The notes: a model not told the origin generated them from the sequence alone. A stretch of DNA of 64,000 nt from Reticulitermes speratus (GCA_021186555.1 JAJKFL010000012.1:7859394-7923393); one strand, 5' to 3'; counted from the stretch's first letter, positions 24,073-36,185 are shown. Program-made: numbers and translations.

Positions 24073-24625
24073 GTTTATAGTATTTCTGTAGTGTGAGAAA
24101 TAATTGCAAATGATGCAGGGTCATTTATAGAGCCTCAGTTTGTGAATTATTTGTTAGCTGTAGCTGAAAAGCTGTATACAGGTAAGAAAATAAATTTTCA
24201 AGACAGCTACTCTGCTCAGACATGTGCAAGGTGTATACAGGAACTAGAAGCACCTTTATTTGAACAACTTAAATTGGAGGCAAACACATTTGATTGTTAA
24301 TGCATTCATAATGAATGAAAATAGTGACATCTCAGGCACTGCACTGTTGATATTTGTGACATTAATAGTGCCTTTCATGTTTATAAAGAGCTTACTAGTT
24401 TATTCTGCTTGAAGGGCACTAAACTGGTGGGGATTTCTTCATGACATTAAAAGAAACAATTATATTATTTTGGAATTTGGCTGGGAAAAATTGACAAGTG
24501 TGAAAGTGATGGTTGCAGAAATGGGTATGTCTCTAAGACTGGCGTAGTAGGATGAATCTGTAAGGAAGTTATGTACATGAGCTGTGACAGTCTGGTGATG
24601 TTACATGGCATTATTCATTAAGACA

Positions 24626-24752
24626 GGGGTGTACAGATCCCAGGGGCAAAATTGTAGTGGCGACTATATTGTGTGGTGGCACCTGTTTATGGGTCCTCAG
24701 TATGGAACTTGCTTCATGTCACCCTTGTGGCACCTAGAATTTTGTGATGAAT
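24626..24752 (+). mobile_element. hAT-like MITE family G, right end missing
   Basis: Starts caggggtgtacag and shares 'cttcatgtcacccttgtggc' with the other family G copies. The right terminal repeat is not recognisable. Confidence 0.55.
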
Positions 24753-25066
24753 TGACTTCGCAGACATCCCATTTCGTTAAACTGAGGCAAACAGGAAAGT
24801 AATTACTGAGCTGGATAAGAAATTCCTTTATGTATGTGGAACAAGAAGGTTCATGACCAAGATGAGTTTAGTCTTTGGGGCTGTGATACCATGCAGTTTG
24901 GCAGGAAGGTACCTGTGTACCACAGTATGTTATGTCACATCCCTGAAGACTGATCTTGATTTTTGTTGCAATGAGAACCTGAGATTGGGCAGTAAAATTT
25001 AAAAAAGCCAAATTTCGCTACTGTTGTTATTGCTGTTACTGATTATTTTTATTATTGTTGTTGTTG

Positions 25067-25118
25067 TTGGAGGTGGTGGTGGTGGTGATAGTAGTAGTAG
25101 TAGTAGTAGTAGTAGAGG
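25067..25118 (+). repeat. Trinucleotide microsatellite (GGT then GTA)
   Basis: Runs of ggt change into about eight uninterrupted gta/tag units. Looser GAT/GTA-rich sequence continues to about 25250. Confidence 0.85.
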
Positions 25119-25195
25119 TAGTAATGGCAATGTTAGTATTAGTAGTCAGCAGCAGTAGTAGCAGAAATGGTGATAGTTCATCATTGTTGATCTGA

Positions 25196-25314
25196 AATGA
25201 AAACAGTGGTTTTCATTGTACCTGGTGTTAAATGATGATGGTGACGATGATAGTAGTAACCTTCATCCCCATCATCATCCAATACTAGGTAAAATAAAAA
25301 CCACTGTTTTCATT
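25196..25314. repeat. Inverted repeat, about 45-bp arms
   Basis: The left arm gaaaacagtggttttcattg is mirrored near 25290-25310, and the inner parts atgatgatgg / ccatcatcat also pair. No flanking duplication was seen. Confidence 0.7.
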
Positions 25315-26446
25315 TAATAATAATAATGTGCAGATTAAGTTAATGGCTCACAGTTGCAGCCAAATTGTATTTCCAGTTATTATCGTCAGGGTTAAAGCCT
25401 TTCTTGTCTTCTGCATTTGGTTATTACACTGAAATTCATGATGATGAGGGATACACTTTTACTGTGAAATGCAAACAGGTGTTAGCCAGATGAAAAGAGG
25501 CAAAGCTGTTATAGTGATAGACCGTAGTGAAATTACGGCAAAACAGCGCAAGGGTTTAGGCAAAAAACGGGAGTTTTTGCACATACAGTGTAACGTTTAA
25601 TACTTTGAAACTTGAAATTTATCTACAAAATATTCGGAAATGAAGTTTCTGCCTGACAGAAAACACTACATTTCTGTTACAGAGAGAAACCGGTTAGTGC
25701 TGTTTATATTCTTAGTTGTATGAAACCCATAATTACTCTGCATGGGCTAGATTTTGAGTTTTTGAATGGTAATATAACCACAGTGTTTTGAAGAGTTAAT
25801 TACAATTGCATTTGAATAAGGACCTATCATTTGCGTAGTGTCTTGTGTGGTTCATATTACTGAATTCACAGTTTGTTTTGTCAGATAGTTTATTTACATT
25901 TTAGTGGTATAAAACACTTTTTTGACCAGAAATTCTTATTAACTAGAGAATGGTAGTTAATGTTTAATATTTAACAAAAGGATAATTGATATTTTTGTTT
26001 CTCAGCAACCCATTTTGAACTGCTTAAAGTAGGATAAACTGTGTGATGCTGATGCTGAGTGATTGTGAATTATGTTGTAATGATTGTGGAAGGGAATGGT
26101 TATGGCGTATTTAAGGTTACTGGGAGGAATGGAGGGATAATGTGAACACCTGTCATTGTAACAGGTTACTGGGGTGAGATCCAAACTTCTAACCCCTTAC
26201 ATATACAGTTGTATTGACCACAACATCCTGATATTCAATAACAACACAAAGTCTTTATGATCACTACTTGAAATATAACCTCTAAAACACGTCATGTATT
26301 ACCCATACAGCACGTCTCTACATTTTGCCTATACATTGTATTTATATATTTTCTTTTTTGCAGTTCTCATAATAAGCGTTGGTAACAAAATTGTGTTCAT
26401 AATGGAGACTGGGTATGTTCGTTTGAGAGGTAGAACTGAATTATTA
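25315..26446. other. No recognised feature
   Basis: AT-rich intronic or intergenic DNA without exon or repeat evidence. Confidence 0.4.
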
Positions 26447-26975
26447 GGCTCTTTCGCAAAGTGGCGAAAAGCGCCTGTTAGCTTCATCATATCTGTCTGT
26501 CCACATGGAACAGCTCGGCTCCCACTCGACGGATTTTCATGAAATTTGATATTTGAGTATTTTTTCGAAAATCTATCGAGAAAATTCAAGTTTCATTAAA
26601 ATCTGACAAGTGTAACGGGCACTTTACTTGAAGACCTATGTACATTTATCTCACTCATTTCTTCTTAGAATGAGAAATGTTTCATACAAAAGTTGTCCAG
26701 AAAATCAGAACGTACATTGTATGTCCCGCAACGTTTTTTTTTTAATCGTGTCGTTCATGAGAAAATGTGGAAAAATACAGTAGAGCCGGACAGGTCACAT
26801 ATGACAATATAATACGGCGCATGCGCTTTGCATGCTGGATAAATAAGGCTACACACACAGACTCAGAATATGTAATACTTATTGCTTTTCCATGGCAGCA
26901 ATGGTTACACGAACGCGTCTCCATCTTACGTTCATACGTACATTGCCTGTATTGTTACGTATTGTTTGGATGGAC
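26447..26975 (+). repeat. R500 interspersed repeat, copy 2
   Basis: Begins ctctttcgcaaagtggcgaa and continues with ggattttcatgaaatttgat, cggcgcatgcgctttgcatg and tacgtacattgcctg, in the same order as the copies at 9036 and 33239. Confidence 0.8.
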
Positions 26976-27116
26976 GCAAGGCATCAGAATGTGAACTGGC
27001 CTTCCTCCAGCACAGTGTTTCAGAATCTGTTGTTTTTACCTCCACTTGTCTAATACGTGTCATGGTCTAGAATTTTTAGACACTGGACCACGACTTCGTC
27101 TAGACTCCAGAGAAAG

Positions 27117-27330
27117 TCGCGGTGCAGTGGGCAGCATTCCTGCTTCATATTCTGGATGTCCTGGGTTCAGATCTCAGTTCAGAGGGTCGCTATCCTGAAC
27201 TGAGTTTTTTTTTATATGTCCTTCATGACAAATGCAAAAACAGTGCCTCGAATTAAGCCATGTCTGCTTCCTTCCAAATCCCTTCCAGTTCATTGTTCAC
27301 TATTCATGCTACTGTTTGGTGCTATGTAGT
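27117..27330 (+). repeat. SINE family E
   Basis: tRNA-like head gtcgcggtgcagtgggcagc, box B ctgggttcagatctca, then a body ending in cttccaaatcccttccagtt. Related tails occur near 35745, 53350 and 60060. No TSD was resolved. Confidence 0.55.
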
Positions 27331-27605
27331 TTGAGCTACAGATAGCGTAATTAAATAAAGCGTATACGTAAGTACATAAATAAATCCATGTTCTAGTGGT
27401 TATGTGGAGACAGATGTCGCTGAGCTGTCCTGTCGTTACGGTACAGATTGTATGTTTAGTATCTAAACTGGTTATGTTACCAACGTAAGAGCAACGAAAT
27501 GTAGTTTTGGTATACATGAAGTTACAGTAACTGCCGTACTTTTGAGTCAGGGTTTTGAACAGAGACAAGCATTTGACATTTCATTAACCGTGTATACAGG
27601 CACAT

Positions 27606-27630
27606 ATGCTATATATATATATATATATAT
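27606..27630 (+). repeat. AT dinucleotide microsatellite
   Basis: About eleven uninterrupted AT units. Confidence 0.85.
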
Positions 27631-27699
27631 TCCATTGAAAACTCTTTGACCAGTATTGAGTCCATAATAGCATGAAGGAAACATTCACTTTATTTGATA

Positions 27700-27850
27700 A
27701 AGATAAGATGAAGTTGCTGTCTTATATTTATGAAAGTACAAAGTACATTCAATATAGTCTTCTCGGGCTCACAGCCGCGTTAACTCGTTTAAATACAACG
27801 TTTCGGGGACTAGCTCCGTCCCCATCCTCAGGCAAAACTGATTAACAAAA
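27700..27850 (-). repeat. Single arm of a hammerhead-like element
   Basis: On the minus strand 27831-27800 reads CTGAGGA, T, GGGGAC, loop GGAGCTA, GTCCCC, GAAAC: the cleanest hairpin of the set, with six base pairs. No inverted partner arm is adjacent. Confidence 0.6.
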
Positions 27851-28189
27851 CATAGTACATTGGCAGTGTTCAGTACTAATATGGTAACTGGATGTTTTAC
27901 TATTCCTTTTCCTGGAAGTTCTCTTTGGATTGGTATTGGATATTTATATCTTTGTACAGGGTGTTCAGCTTAAAGAAGATCCCGCTTATATCTGCATTGT
28001 TTCCTAGCGACCGATGACGCCTCCCACTCTACGGCGCGCAGTCCCGCGTTAACTGCGCGTTCGTAGAGCGGACGACATCAATTTTTGCACAGCGATCGAT
28101 GCCGCTACTCAGCTCAACAGTACTGAAATTCGTGTTAAAGAGCACTTTCTGTATTTGAATGGGAGTGTATAACTGATCCTCAGAGGTTA

Positions 28190-28928
28190 TACAGGGGGAA
28201 CGACAAATGCACGGTTAAACCGACAGAAGGTCAATCTACACCACAATACAAGAAAAAAATGTTTTATGACCATAGGTCTTCTGAAGCATGTTTTCCCGAG
28301 TTACGGTTTCCTGGGGATTAAAGAAAATGTGCAAAGTGACCACCTTGAGTTTCCATACAGGCATTGCAGGAGACAGACTTCTGGGACCTTATTTTCTTCC
28401 ACCACGTCGGACTGGGGCTATTTACCACGATTTCCTATGTAACGTCCTAACAGAGCTGTTGCAAGACGTGGATCTGCACACTGGGATTCGTTTATGGTTC
28501 ATGCATGATGGTGCTCCACCACACTCTCTTCTTGCAGTTCGGGAATTTTTGAACAACGTGCTTCCGGAACAATGGATGGGAGGAGGTAGACCAACAGCAT
28601 GGCATTCTAGTCCATCCAATGTAAATCCGTTACATTTTTATGCTGCAGAAGTCAGTGACGTCCACGACTTGCAACGAGTACGGAATGGATTTGAGATGAT
28701 TCGTATGACACCTGGAATTGTTCAATGAGTCAGGTGATCAGTGTACACACGTGCAACATCCTGCGTTGAGGCTAAAGGTGGACACTTTGCAGTAATTCTT
28801 TTGTCTTCCGGAGGCCGTAACTCGAAAACCATGCTTCAAAAATCTATGTTCATAGAGCATTTTTATTGTATTTTAGCGTAGATTCACCTTCTGTAGGTTT
28901 GGTCGCACACTTTTCGTTCACCCGGTGT
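28190..28928. mobile_element. Tc1/mariner-type element with about 150-bp terminal inverted repeats
   Basis: The left end (from about 28190) and the right end (to about 28928) are inverted copies over roughly 150 bp, including aacctacagaaggtgaatct and its counterpart, and the block ending gagttacgg. A degraded transposase frame lies between them. A second mariner-like end, cagggtgttcagcttaaag (27959), sits just outside on the left and may belong to another element. Confidence 0.75.
28288..28728 (+). pseudogene. Tc1/mariner transposase remnant
   Basis: A 146-codon open frame reads as the C-terminal half of a DDE transposase: GDRLLGPYFLPPRRTGAIYH, then LWFMHDGAPPHSLLAVREFL. The Asp of HDG is the second catalytic residue. 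The third should be in a SPDLNP-like motif, but here the frame reads SPSNVNP, so the acidic residue is lost. The N-terminal DNA-binding half and first catalytic Asp are absent. It cannot be an active enzyme. Confidence 0.8.
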
Positions 28929-29024
28929 TCCTCAGTTCACTGATATCATATTCATAATTCTCACAGTCATCCATAATCTACGTAGGCTGTTACGTCAGAT
29001 TTGTGTTTTATTTGAACCGGAATG

Positions 29025-29235
29025 GGCCAGTCTATATAGTGACAGCCCAAGGACTGGGCAGTCTGGGTTCGATCCCCGTCAAGAGTATACAGTTTAATCT
29101 TCACCTTCATCCTCACACCCGCCCTGGAGCTCACCTACTGCCCTGTACAAAGGGTACCGGGGGCGATTTTCGCGGGTATGAAGCGGCTGGAGCATAAGGC
29201 TGACAGCTCACCATCTAGTGTAAAGATGGAGCAGG
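29025..29235 (+). repeat. SINE family A, partial
   Basis: tRNA-like gggccagtctatatagtgac, box B tgggttcgatcccc, then gtaccgggggcgattttcgc and the 'ccatctagtgtaaa' block. The tail is truncated. Confidence 0.7.
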
Positions 29236-29642
29236 CAGCGTGGCATTACACTGACATCCTCGTCTTTATGGAGTGGTGCCCAGTTATGCATATGTCCGTC
29301 TGCTGTTTTATATCGGAAAGTACTCAGCAGGTTTCGATTAAGCATTTACAGTCAGTGATGTACTGCCATTTTATTTTCTTCCGTGTTGGCCCGATATAAC
29401 GTCTTCCTTACATGAAGTTCAATTAGTATTTTTTCTTATCGTAAGGAAAATTGGTGTATGACGTAAAATATGAATGGCATTAAGATCTACAGCTTTCATT
29501 CGATACGTCTTTCCGTTTAACGTAATGCACGGAAACTGTTTTGTGCATCGTACGGTAGGCAGTATTATACACTGTCTACAACATACACGTATAATCTTCG
29601 TGTGTCGCGTCCTGTTGTGTTTTCTAATATGAAACTAAGATT

Positions 29643-29745
29643 TTTTTTTTTACTCAGTCGACACAACTTTATTGGCAAATTGCTATTGTTTAGAATAAAG
29701 AGCTACATGTTTCGGCCTTTATACCAAAGCCTAAACCACTGTTAA
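29643..29745 (-). repeat. Degraded arm related to the hammerhead-like elements
   Basis: The minus strand contains ggccgaaacatgtagctctt, the right half of the shared motif. The CTGANGA half is not conserved. Confidence 0.4.
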
Positions 29746-29777
29746 AGTACTATATTGAATAAAACTCCTATCACGTT

Positions 29778-30164
29778 AAATTCTAAAATGTTCTGACGAC
29801 GGTACATAACATTGAGAAGTAATGGGTTTCTGGACTTTGTCCATCGTCTGGAAATCTAAAATAACTGGATAACACGACGTTTCGGAAACTGGCTCTGCTT
29901 CCGTCCTCAGGTGAAGGGGGAGGGAGACACCTACTCTTGGGTCCCTTAGATAGAGCTAACCTCAATCACTGGACCTAGGTCTAAAGTCCCTTAGATAGAG
30001 CTAACCTCAATCACTGTCCAGGTTAGCTCTATCTAAGGGACCCAACACAGTAGGTGTTTCCTCCCCCTCACCTGAGGACGGAAGCAGATCCAGTTTCCGA
30101 AACTTCGTGTTGTCTAGTTATTTTAAATTTCCGGACGATGGACAAAGTACAGAAACCCATTAGT
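29778..30164 (-). mobile_element. Large hairpin retroelement with 12-bp TSD
   Basis: Related to 17957-18135 but in the opposite orientation: its tail (aaattctaaaatg) is on the left. Arms begin gggtttctggactttgtcc and are mirrored at the right. The perfect TSD tcctatcacgtt is at 29766-29777 and 30165-30176. Hammerhead-like cores occur in both arms, at 29879-29910 (-) and 30072-30103 (+): CTGAGGA, C, GGAA...TTCC, GAAAC. The centre holds two direct copies of cccttagatagagctaacct plus an inverted one. Confidence 0.85.
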
Positions 30165-30277
30165 TCCTATCACGTTGTTTCAAATCCAATGTGGTAGCTG
30201 AAGAGAATCATTAAATAAACGAAACAAAAGGATTTATGAACCTGAGAGGTTTAGAGTGTGAATTTTGTATTCGTATA

Positions 30278-30530
30278 GTGACAGGGCTACGGGCTGGATG
30301 ACTGAGGATGTGGGGCTTAGTCCCTGGCAGGTGAGAAATATTTTTCTCGTCGCTGAAGCGTCCTGATTTCATACCCATTGCGTACCGGAAACATTTTCCC
30401 CGTGGGTAAAGCGGCCGGGTTGTGAAGCTGATAAATCACCATCACACAGTGCTGAGGTTAAGGGAACGCGGAGCCATAGTTTCACTACTTCATAGATCTT
30501 TATGACGTAGTGCGTAATGAAGCACAGAAG
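30278..30530 (+). repeat. SINE family A, diverged
   Basis: Follows the family order: gggctacgggctggatgact, a box-B-like ggggcttagtccctgg, gtgggtaaagcggccgggtt, cagtgctgaggttaaggg. Confidence 0.6.
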
Positions 30531-30689
30531 CAGCCTTTCGAATACTGGAACAGTAGGCTTCTGTCTCGGTGGGACTGGCGGTGGTCTAGTCAGATTCATG
30601 CTGCAGCTACTTTACCCATGGGGAAAGAGCCCCCAGTACCTGTTCGACGGAGGAAGAGTGAACACCACATTCAATCTCGATGCAGTAAA

Positions 30690-30955
30690 AGGCAAAGCTG
30701 TCCCTGTCTACGCCATGAAGGCATAAAGGGGGAAGTAGAAGTATAGCTCCACTTATTCTTAACCTTGGCGCTAGATGGAGGTAAGTGGTGAATATTACGT
30801 CCCGGTAAAGAACACCGGTAACCATTGAATAGGAAGCCGGATGGGCCAAGAGAGCCGGTTTGGAAGTTTTGGAGAAGAGATAATTGGCTTATTCCTACCG
30901 GGATTCGAACCCCGGACCTTCCAACCCCTAGGCTAGTCACTATACTGATTGTAGT
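30690..30955 (-). repeat. SINE family A, minus orientation
   Basis: Tail side first (ccatgaaggcataaaggggg, then agaagtatagctccacttat), head last, with box B seen as gggattcgaaccccgg. Confidence 0.75.
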
Positions 30956-31290
30956 GGAGAAAATAATTCCGTGCCTTTGTCGGTATTCGATTCCCGGTTT
31001 TCCAACTCGTAGCCCGTCACTTATTGCGCCTTCTGCGTGAAAATAATCTTTTAGGCAAATAATGGAAAAACTGAAAACAATTAGCGAATTAAACGAAATT
31101 GAATTTCGAACATGGTTTTTAATTTCCCAGTACAATTGAAACATCAGGTACAGTAATTGTTTTGACGAGTTATGCTGTCGGCTTCCCGTTCCATGCAAAC
31201 GCAAATTCGTCATTAGCTAAGCAGTCTGTTACGTTCATTAGTGGACCTAGATACGGCATTATTGTCATCTGAATTTTGCACAAGTATATA

Positions 31291-31663
31291 CAGGGTGTTT
31301 ACAGACTTCAGTAGCAACTTGGAAAATGTTTTGCACGGTATTCATTACAGCTGAGATTATGAAACCTATATTAATGTGTGTGTGTGTTACATCCTCAAGT
31401 TTCTTTCATTTTTCGCTGTTTGGCGTGTAAGCCACTAGGTTGCAGCTTGATAGTCGAGTAAATAAAATGTAGGGTTACGGTGGTCCAGAGAAGGCACAGT
31501 GTGTTTTATGGTTTTAACGAAACGAAATCTGCGCTGATTTCGCACAAAGTTCAGCAACGAACCACCCGCAAGAAATACGACGTGTGCGTGGTACAAATCA
31601 TTTGTGGAAAGCGCTAATTTGTTTTCTGAACAAGAGTTTTTACAGAAGTTTGTAATCACCCTG
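31291..31663. mobile_element. Tc1/mariner-like MITE
   Basis: Terminal inverted repeats: left CAGGGTGTTTACAGACTTC, right inverse CAGGGTGATTACAAACTTC. TA on both sides. 373 bp, no transposase frame. Confidence 0.85.
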
Positions 31664-32544
31664 TACCTTGTTTAATTAGACGTGTGGTATTTGTCGGCTG
31701 CACAGTATAACCTTCCTTTATGGTTTATGTTTATGGTGTAGGTAGGTTTTAATCTTGTTTATTTCAGATAGATTTGTGGTGACATGATTTCTGTGTATCT
31801 TTGTTTGTCCGAGGTTCTGGGTGGAATTTGTTGGTTATCTTCTCGATAAGGACACTGTTCTTTGTAGTTATAACCTGTGCGTTGCAGTTTATATAAACAT
31901 ACGACTCCTGAACCTGTTCTGGAATTCAGATGAAACTGAATTTTATTTCGTAAAATTATTATTATGATTCCATAATACTGAGCACAGAATGTTAACGCCT
32001 ACGTCCGGCAGGGGCTTGAGGGGAAGGCTGTGGGGACATGTGCAAGTTGATCCTTTGCCCTTATTTTTGCGAGTATCAGTTTTAAATATCAACAGATTAG
32101 CAAGTATTTGTGGACGTTGTTGCTGCCAGGATACTGACCCAGCGGTCTTGAGACGCTGGTGACTGTGGAAAAGCCTGACCGGTCGCGCTGTCCTTGTGGC
32201 TAGATAGCTAACGTTGTTTGAATTGCTGTTGCTGTAATCCTATTTGTTGTATCAGATTTTTATTCCTTATTCTTTGGCCGAGTGCCATTGTTCAGTTGTA
32301 TCGGTGTTATATAGCTGTATCTCCCTTATTTATACATTTGTAAGTAAAATCGCGTGTACACCTATAGTTTGTGTGTAGTTTTTGTTAGTTTTGTATAGTC
32401 TTTTGTTTCAACAGTTAACTGATTGTGTGTTTTGTCTGACCGGTTGTGTTTGTGCTGTTACGTCATTCCATCAGTGCTCTGTGGTCTCTTGTCGCCTGTG
32501 AGCCCTGCGTTAGTCTGACAAAACATCACACTGTCACGTAGAGG
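31664..32544. other. No recognised feature
   Basis: No exon or clear repeat found. Confidence 0.4.
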
Positions 32545-32755
32545 TAAATTCGGAGTGGAGGTATAGCTCCACGCATTTTTAACCTTGACGCGAGATGGAG
32601 GTGAGTTTTCTTCATGCATTCTCGCTGTCCTGCCCGGGGAAGCTTTCAGAACCCAATGGATAGGCCACAGAGCCGGTCTAAGAGATAAATCTCTTGCCCC
32701 TCCCGGGAATCGAAATCCCATTTTTCGGTAGTCCAACCCGTAGTATGATCTTAGC
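32545..32755 (-). repeat. SINE family A, minus orientation, partial
   Basis: ggagtggaggtatagctcca, ttaaccttgacgcgagatgg, then box B as cccgggaatcgaaatccca. Confidence 0.7.
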
Positions 32756-32811
32756 CCTTAAATGGGGAGTTACATGAACCCCAGCATTGGGCTGGACAGA
32801 GAGTAACGGTT

Positions 32812-33096
32812 GGCCGTGCCATGGCTCAGGCGGTTAGTCGCCGGCCTTCCACCGCGGAGGCCCGGGTTCGATCCCGGCTCAGTCCATGTGAGATTTGTGG
32901 TGGACAGAGTGGCACTGGGACAGGTTTTTTCCCCGAGTACTTCGGTTTTCCCCTCTCAATTTCATACCACCGGTGCTCCATTGCAGGGAAAAACGGAAAG
33001 AACTAATTATCTTCATCACAGGGTTGCACAATAAGCCTCAAGGTTGTGGTGCGTCCGTAGCATCTGCTGCGGTGCCCTTCACCACACAAAAAAAAA
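32812..33096 (+). repeat. SINE family D with 11-bp TSD
   Basis: tRNA-like head gccatggctcaggcggttag (box A) and box B gggttcgatcccg. The body includes gcactgggacaggttttttc and an A-rich end. TSD gagtaacggtt at 32801-32811 and 33097-33107. The sister copy is 62551-62830 in the opposite orientation. Confidence 0.92.
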
Positions 33097-33238
33097 GAGT
33101 AACGGTTACTTAATTTGCTCTTATCGGTTGCTATATGTGAGGTTGTCTTCCAGGTTTTGATGCTTTACATGACCGGTTGTACGTACATATTTCTACACAG
33201 GCAAGTGAGACTTTTGACTCGTGCGTTGCTTTTTTTTT

Positions 33239-33785
33239 TAAGGTCTTCGCAAAATTGCGAAAAGCGACTGTTAGCTTCGTCATGTCTGTCCTTCCATCCG
33301 CCCGCATGGAACAACTCGGCTCCCATTCGACGGATTTTCATGAAATTTGATAGTTGAGTATTTTAAAAAAAAACTCTGTCGAGAAAATTCAAGTTTTATT
33401 AAAAAATCTGACAAGAATGACGGGTACATTACATGAAGACCTATGTACATTTATGATAATGTCTCGCTGAATTCTTCTTAGAATGAAAAATGTTTCAAAC
33501 AAAAGTTGTAGAGAAAATCAAAACTCACATTTTATGTTCAATAACTTTTTTTTCATAAAATCGTGTTGTTTACGAGATAATGTGGAAAAATATGGTAGAT
33601 CCAGACAGGCCACAGATGACAATATAACACGGCGCATGCGCTTTGAATGCTGGATAACTAAGGCTACAGACACACACTCAGAATATGTAATACTTATTGC
33701 TTTTTCACGGCAACAATGGTTACGCGAACGCGCCTCAATATTACGTTATACGTACATTGCCTGTCTTGCGTATATTTCACTTCGT
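33239..33785 (+). repeat. R500 interspersed repeat, copy 3
   Basis: The fullest copy: ttcgcaaaattgcgaaaagc at the start, then ggattttcatgaaatttgat, cggcgcatgcgctttgaatg and cgtacattgcctgtcttgcg. The start is itself a small palindrome (ttcgcaa...ttgcgaa). Confidence 0.8.
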
Positions 33786-34105
33786 TAGAACTTACCTAAG
33801 TGTTTTCAGGGTGAGGGAACAAACTCTGGGTCGTGACAAGGGTGCGTATGTAAGAGGGTTATCGACCCTTTAGTTTCCTCTGCCCCACTTCTGACTTTTG
33901 TTTCGTGTGAGGGTGGGGGGGGGGTCTTTTCTTTTTAGCTGGTCGTAGTTGGGCAGAGGGTGTTCGGTGAGTGGGAGAAATGAGAAATGCTTACAGAATT
34001 TTGGTTAGAACTGTGAAGAGAACTAGCCACTTGGAAGATGAAAGTATAATTTAAAACGTGTATTAGAAAAATAGGGGGCTACTGGTTATAAGATGGTTGA
34101 GTGGC

Positions 34106-34435
34106 TTACGCAGGTCAGACTCAGACTGCCTGCTGCTGTTGATAACGTGGTTAGGTGTCTGGCTTGGTGGCCAGAGGCTGGTTAGACTGTTTGATGTTAC
34201 TGATCGTATTGTTGGGTGTATTGTGGATTGTCACAGTCTGGCCAGACCGTCTGATGCTGTTTATCATATTGTTGGGCCTGTCACTGGGTGGCCAGAGGTT
34301 GGCCAGACCGTCTGATGCTGTCGATCGTGTTCTTCGCAGTCTGGCTGAATGGCCAGAGGCTAGTCAGACTGATACTGTTCTGTTGATCATATGGCTGGGT
34401 GTCTGGCAGTGTGGCCAGAAGCTGGTCGGGCTAGG
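34106..34435 (+). repeat. Degenerate tandem repeat, unit about 70-75 bp
   Basis: Four to five copies of a unit containing tggccagaggctggtcagac, tgatgctgttgatcatattg and gctgggtgtctgg. The copies differ by substitutions and small gaps. Confidence 0.7.
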
Positions 34436-34727
34436 TCCCGCTGTGCTGTCAAGTGAGTGGTGTGGGGAAATCGAAATCAGCTGTCTGGTTGGCTGGTAGG
34501 CGCTTTGCACAGACAATGGGAGCCATGCTGTCTGATTGCTGTGGTCTTATTCCGGAATGCATACAATTCAGAGAGCGGGAGAACACAAAGGAAGATTCAG
34601 AGGAATAAAAATAACCGACAGAAGAAAGTTACATACTAGTCAATCAGGGAGACAAGAAGGAATTAGGAACAGACATGACAGAAAGTAATTAAAAGTCGAA
34701 GAGAGACTATAGAAGGCGCTGGGTAAT

Positions 34728-34991
34728 TTTTTTTTTCCTATGGCTCGACAGCCCTTAGGGGGCCTAGGCCTCGTCATTTTTCGACGCTTCACGATCACAC
34801 ACTTTAGACACACCTCACTCGGTAGGACTCCTCTGGACGAGTGACCAGCCCGTCGCAGAGACCTCTACCTGACAACACACAACACTCACAAGAGACAGAC
34901 ATCCATGCCCCCGGTGGGATTCGAACCCACAATCCCAGTAAGCGAGCGGCCGTGGACCCACGCCTTAGATCGCACGGCCACTGGGATCGGC
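34728..34991 (-). repeat. SINE family B, minus orientation, perfect 19-bp TSD
   Basis: TSD atagaaggcgctgggtaat at 34709-34727 and 34992-35010. A T-run on the left is the poly-A tail on the minus strand. The head at the right has box B as gggattcgaaccc. This is the best-delimited copy, 264 bp. Confidence 0.95.
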
Positions 34992-35109
34992 ATAGAAGGC
35001 GCTGGGTAATATAGTTGTGATATCTGACGTGTATATCCATTCTTTCTGAGTCCATCTTTCGTATCGTGAATGCATCCATTTTGATAATATCTACGTGTTT
35101 TATCCTGGA

Positions 35110-35400
35110 CCAGCTCAGTGGAGCAGACGTCTACTTGAGAATCTGACAGTAGCACAGCTAGTCAAGGAATTTCCCGTCTTACGTGGAATCTGAAAATTCA
35201 TTGCCGAGTTCGCAAGAACCTGGACCATATCCTGAACGACATGAATTCAGTTCAACCTTCCCACCAAATTTATTTAATATCTATTTTAATATTATTCTCC
35301 TGTCTATGCCCAGGTCTTCAAAGTGGCCTCTTTACTCCGTGTGTGTCACATTCCCGTCCTTGAAGATAACTGTCGCTGTTATCGTCCCATTTCTATGATA
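35110..35400 (-). repeat. LINE L1t 3'-end fragment
   Basis: Collinear with 60221-60640: cagtggagcagacgtctact, gaaaattcattgccgagttc, tattttaatattattctcct, gcccaggtcttcaaagtgg. Confidence 0.6.
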
Positions 35401-35999
35401 CTCATAGTGGATGTTTTTCAAGAGGTTTCCTCGCCAAAATTAAGTCAATGTTTTGTTTTAATGAATCACTCCAAATTCTGTTTAGGTCGATGTTAATGAG
35501 TGGAGTTATTCCTCCACTCCTCCATATGTCTTCGTGGCGTTGTCATTACTTAAGCGCACGCTTACGTCTTCGTGACGTGGTGCTTGATTAAGTACAGGGA
35601 GGACTTACAATCTCTTACCGTCTATCTACGGCTAGATTTCGTGGTTTGAGGTTTTCCGACTAAACTATTTTATGCATATATATGAGATCGCACCTCGGAG
35701 ACCGACTGTACTGGCTGATTTTTTGTTGTTGTTGCTTCGGTACTATCTCCACTTTGCCGGAATAATACCTTAAACTAGGCCACGGCCACTTCCATATAAT
35801 TTCCAATTTATTTACTACTACTACCATTCGATACTATAACAGCTATTCTAAACTACTGACAGAGGCGTTAAATGAAGCACAAATACGTAACATGTAAAAT
35901 CTTATTTGTTATGTTTTAATTTCAGGTTTATAGACAGTGTATGGCAGGATGAACGGGGATACATTGACTGCAGTGACTAAACGATGACCTGGATGACCG
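35401..35999. other. Repeat debris
   Basis: Holds a family A tail fragment (ctccatatgtcttcgtggcg near 35520, repeated as ttacgtcttcgtgacgtgg) and a family E-like tail near 35740-35815. No gene. Confidence 0.4.
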
Positions 36000-36185
36000 G
36001 AAAGTGTAGGTTCTCTTGATTTACCCATCCTTCTATCCAATGAGTAAAAGGGGCTCTTTAGCTGGGGTGCAAAGCGGCCTGAGCTTTATGCTCATTACTC
36101 GCCTACATCTTTTTCCGAGGGCAAGAATGTGTGGACGTATACATCCGCTGTCCTATACGTCTTCGTGACGTGCTTTATTTAAACA
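36000..36185 (+). repeat. SINE family A, 3' part only
   Basis: aaagcggcctgagctttatg, actcgcctacatctttttcc and gtcttcgtgacgtgctttat follow the family A 3' half. Confidence 0.5.

Noticed and set aside
30671..31213. 180-residue minus-strand open frame
   Set aside because: Its C-terminal half is SINE A read in reverse; the rest has no match.
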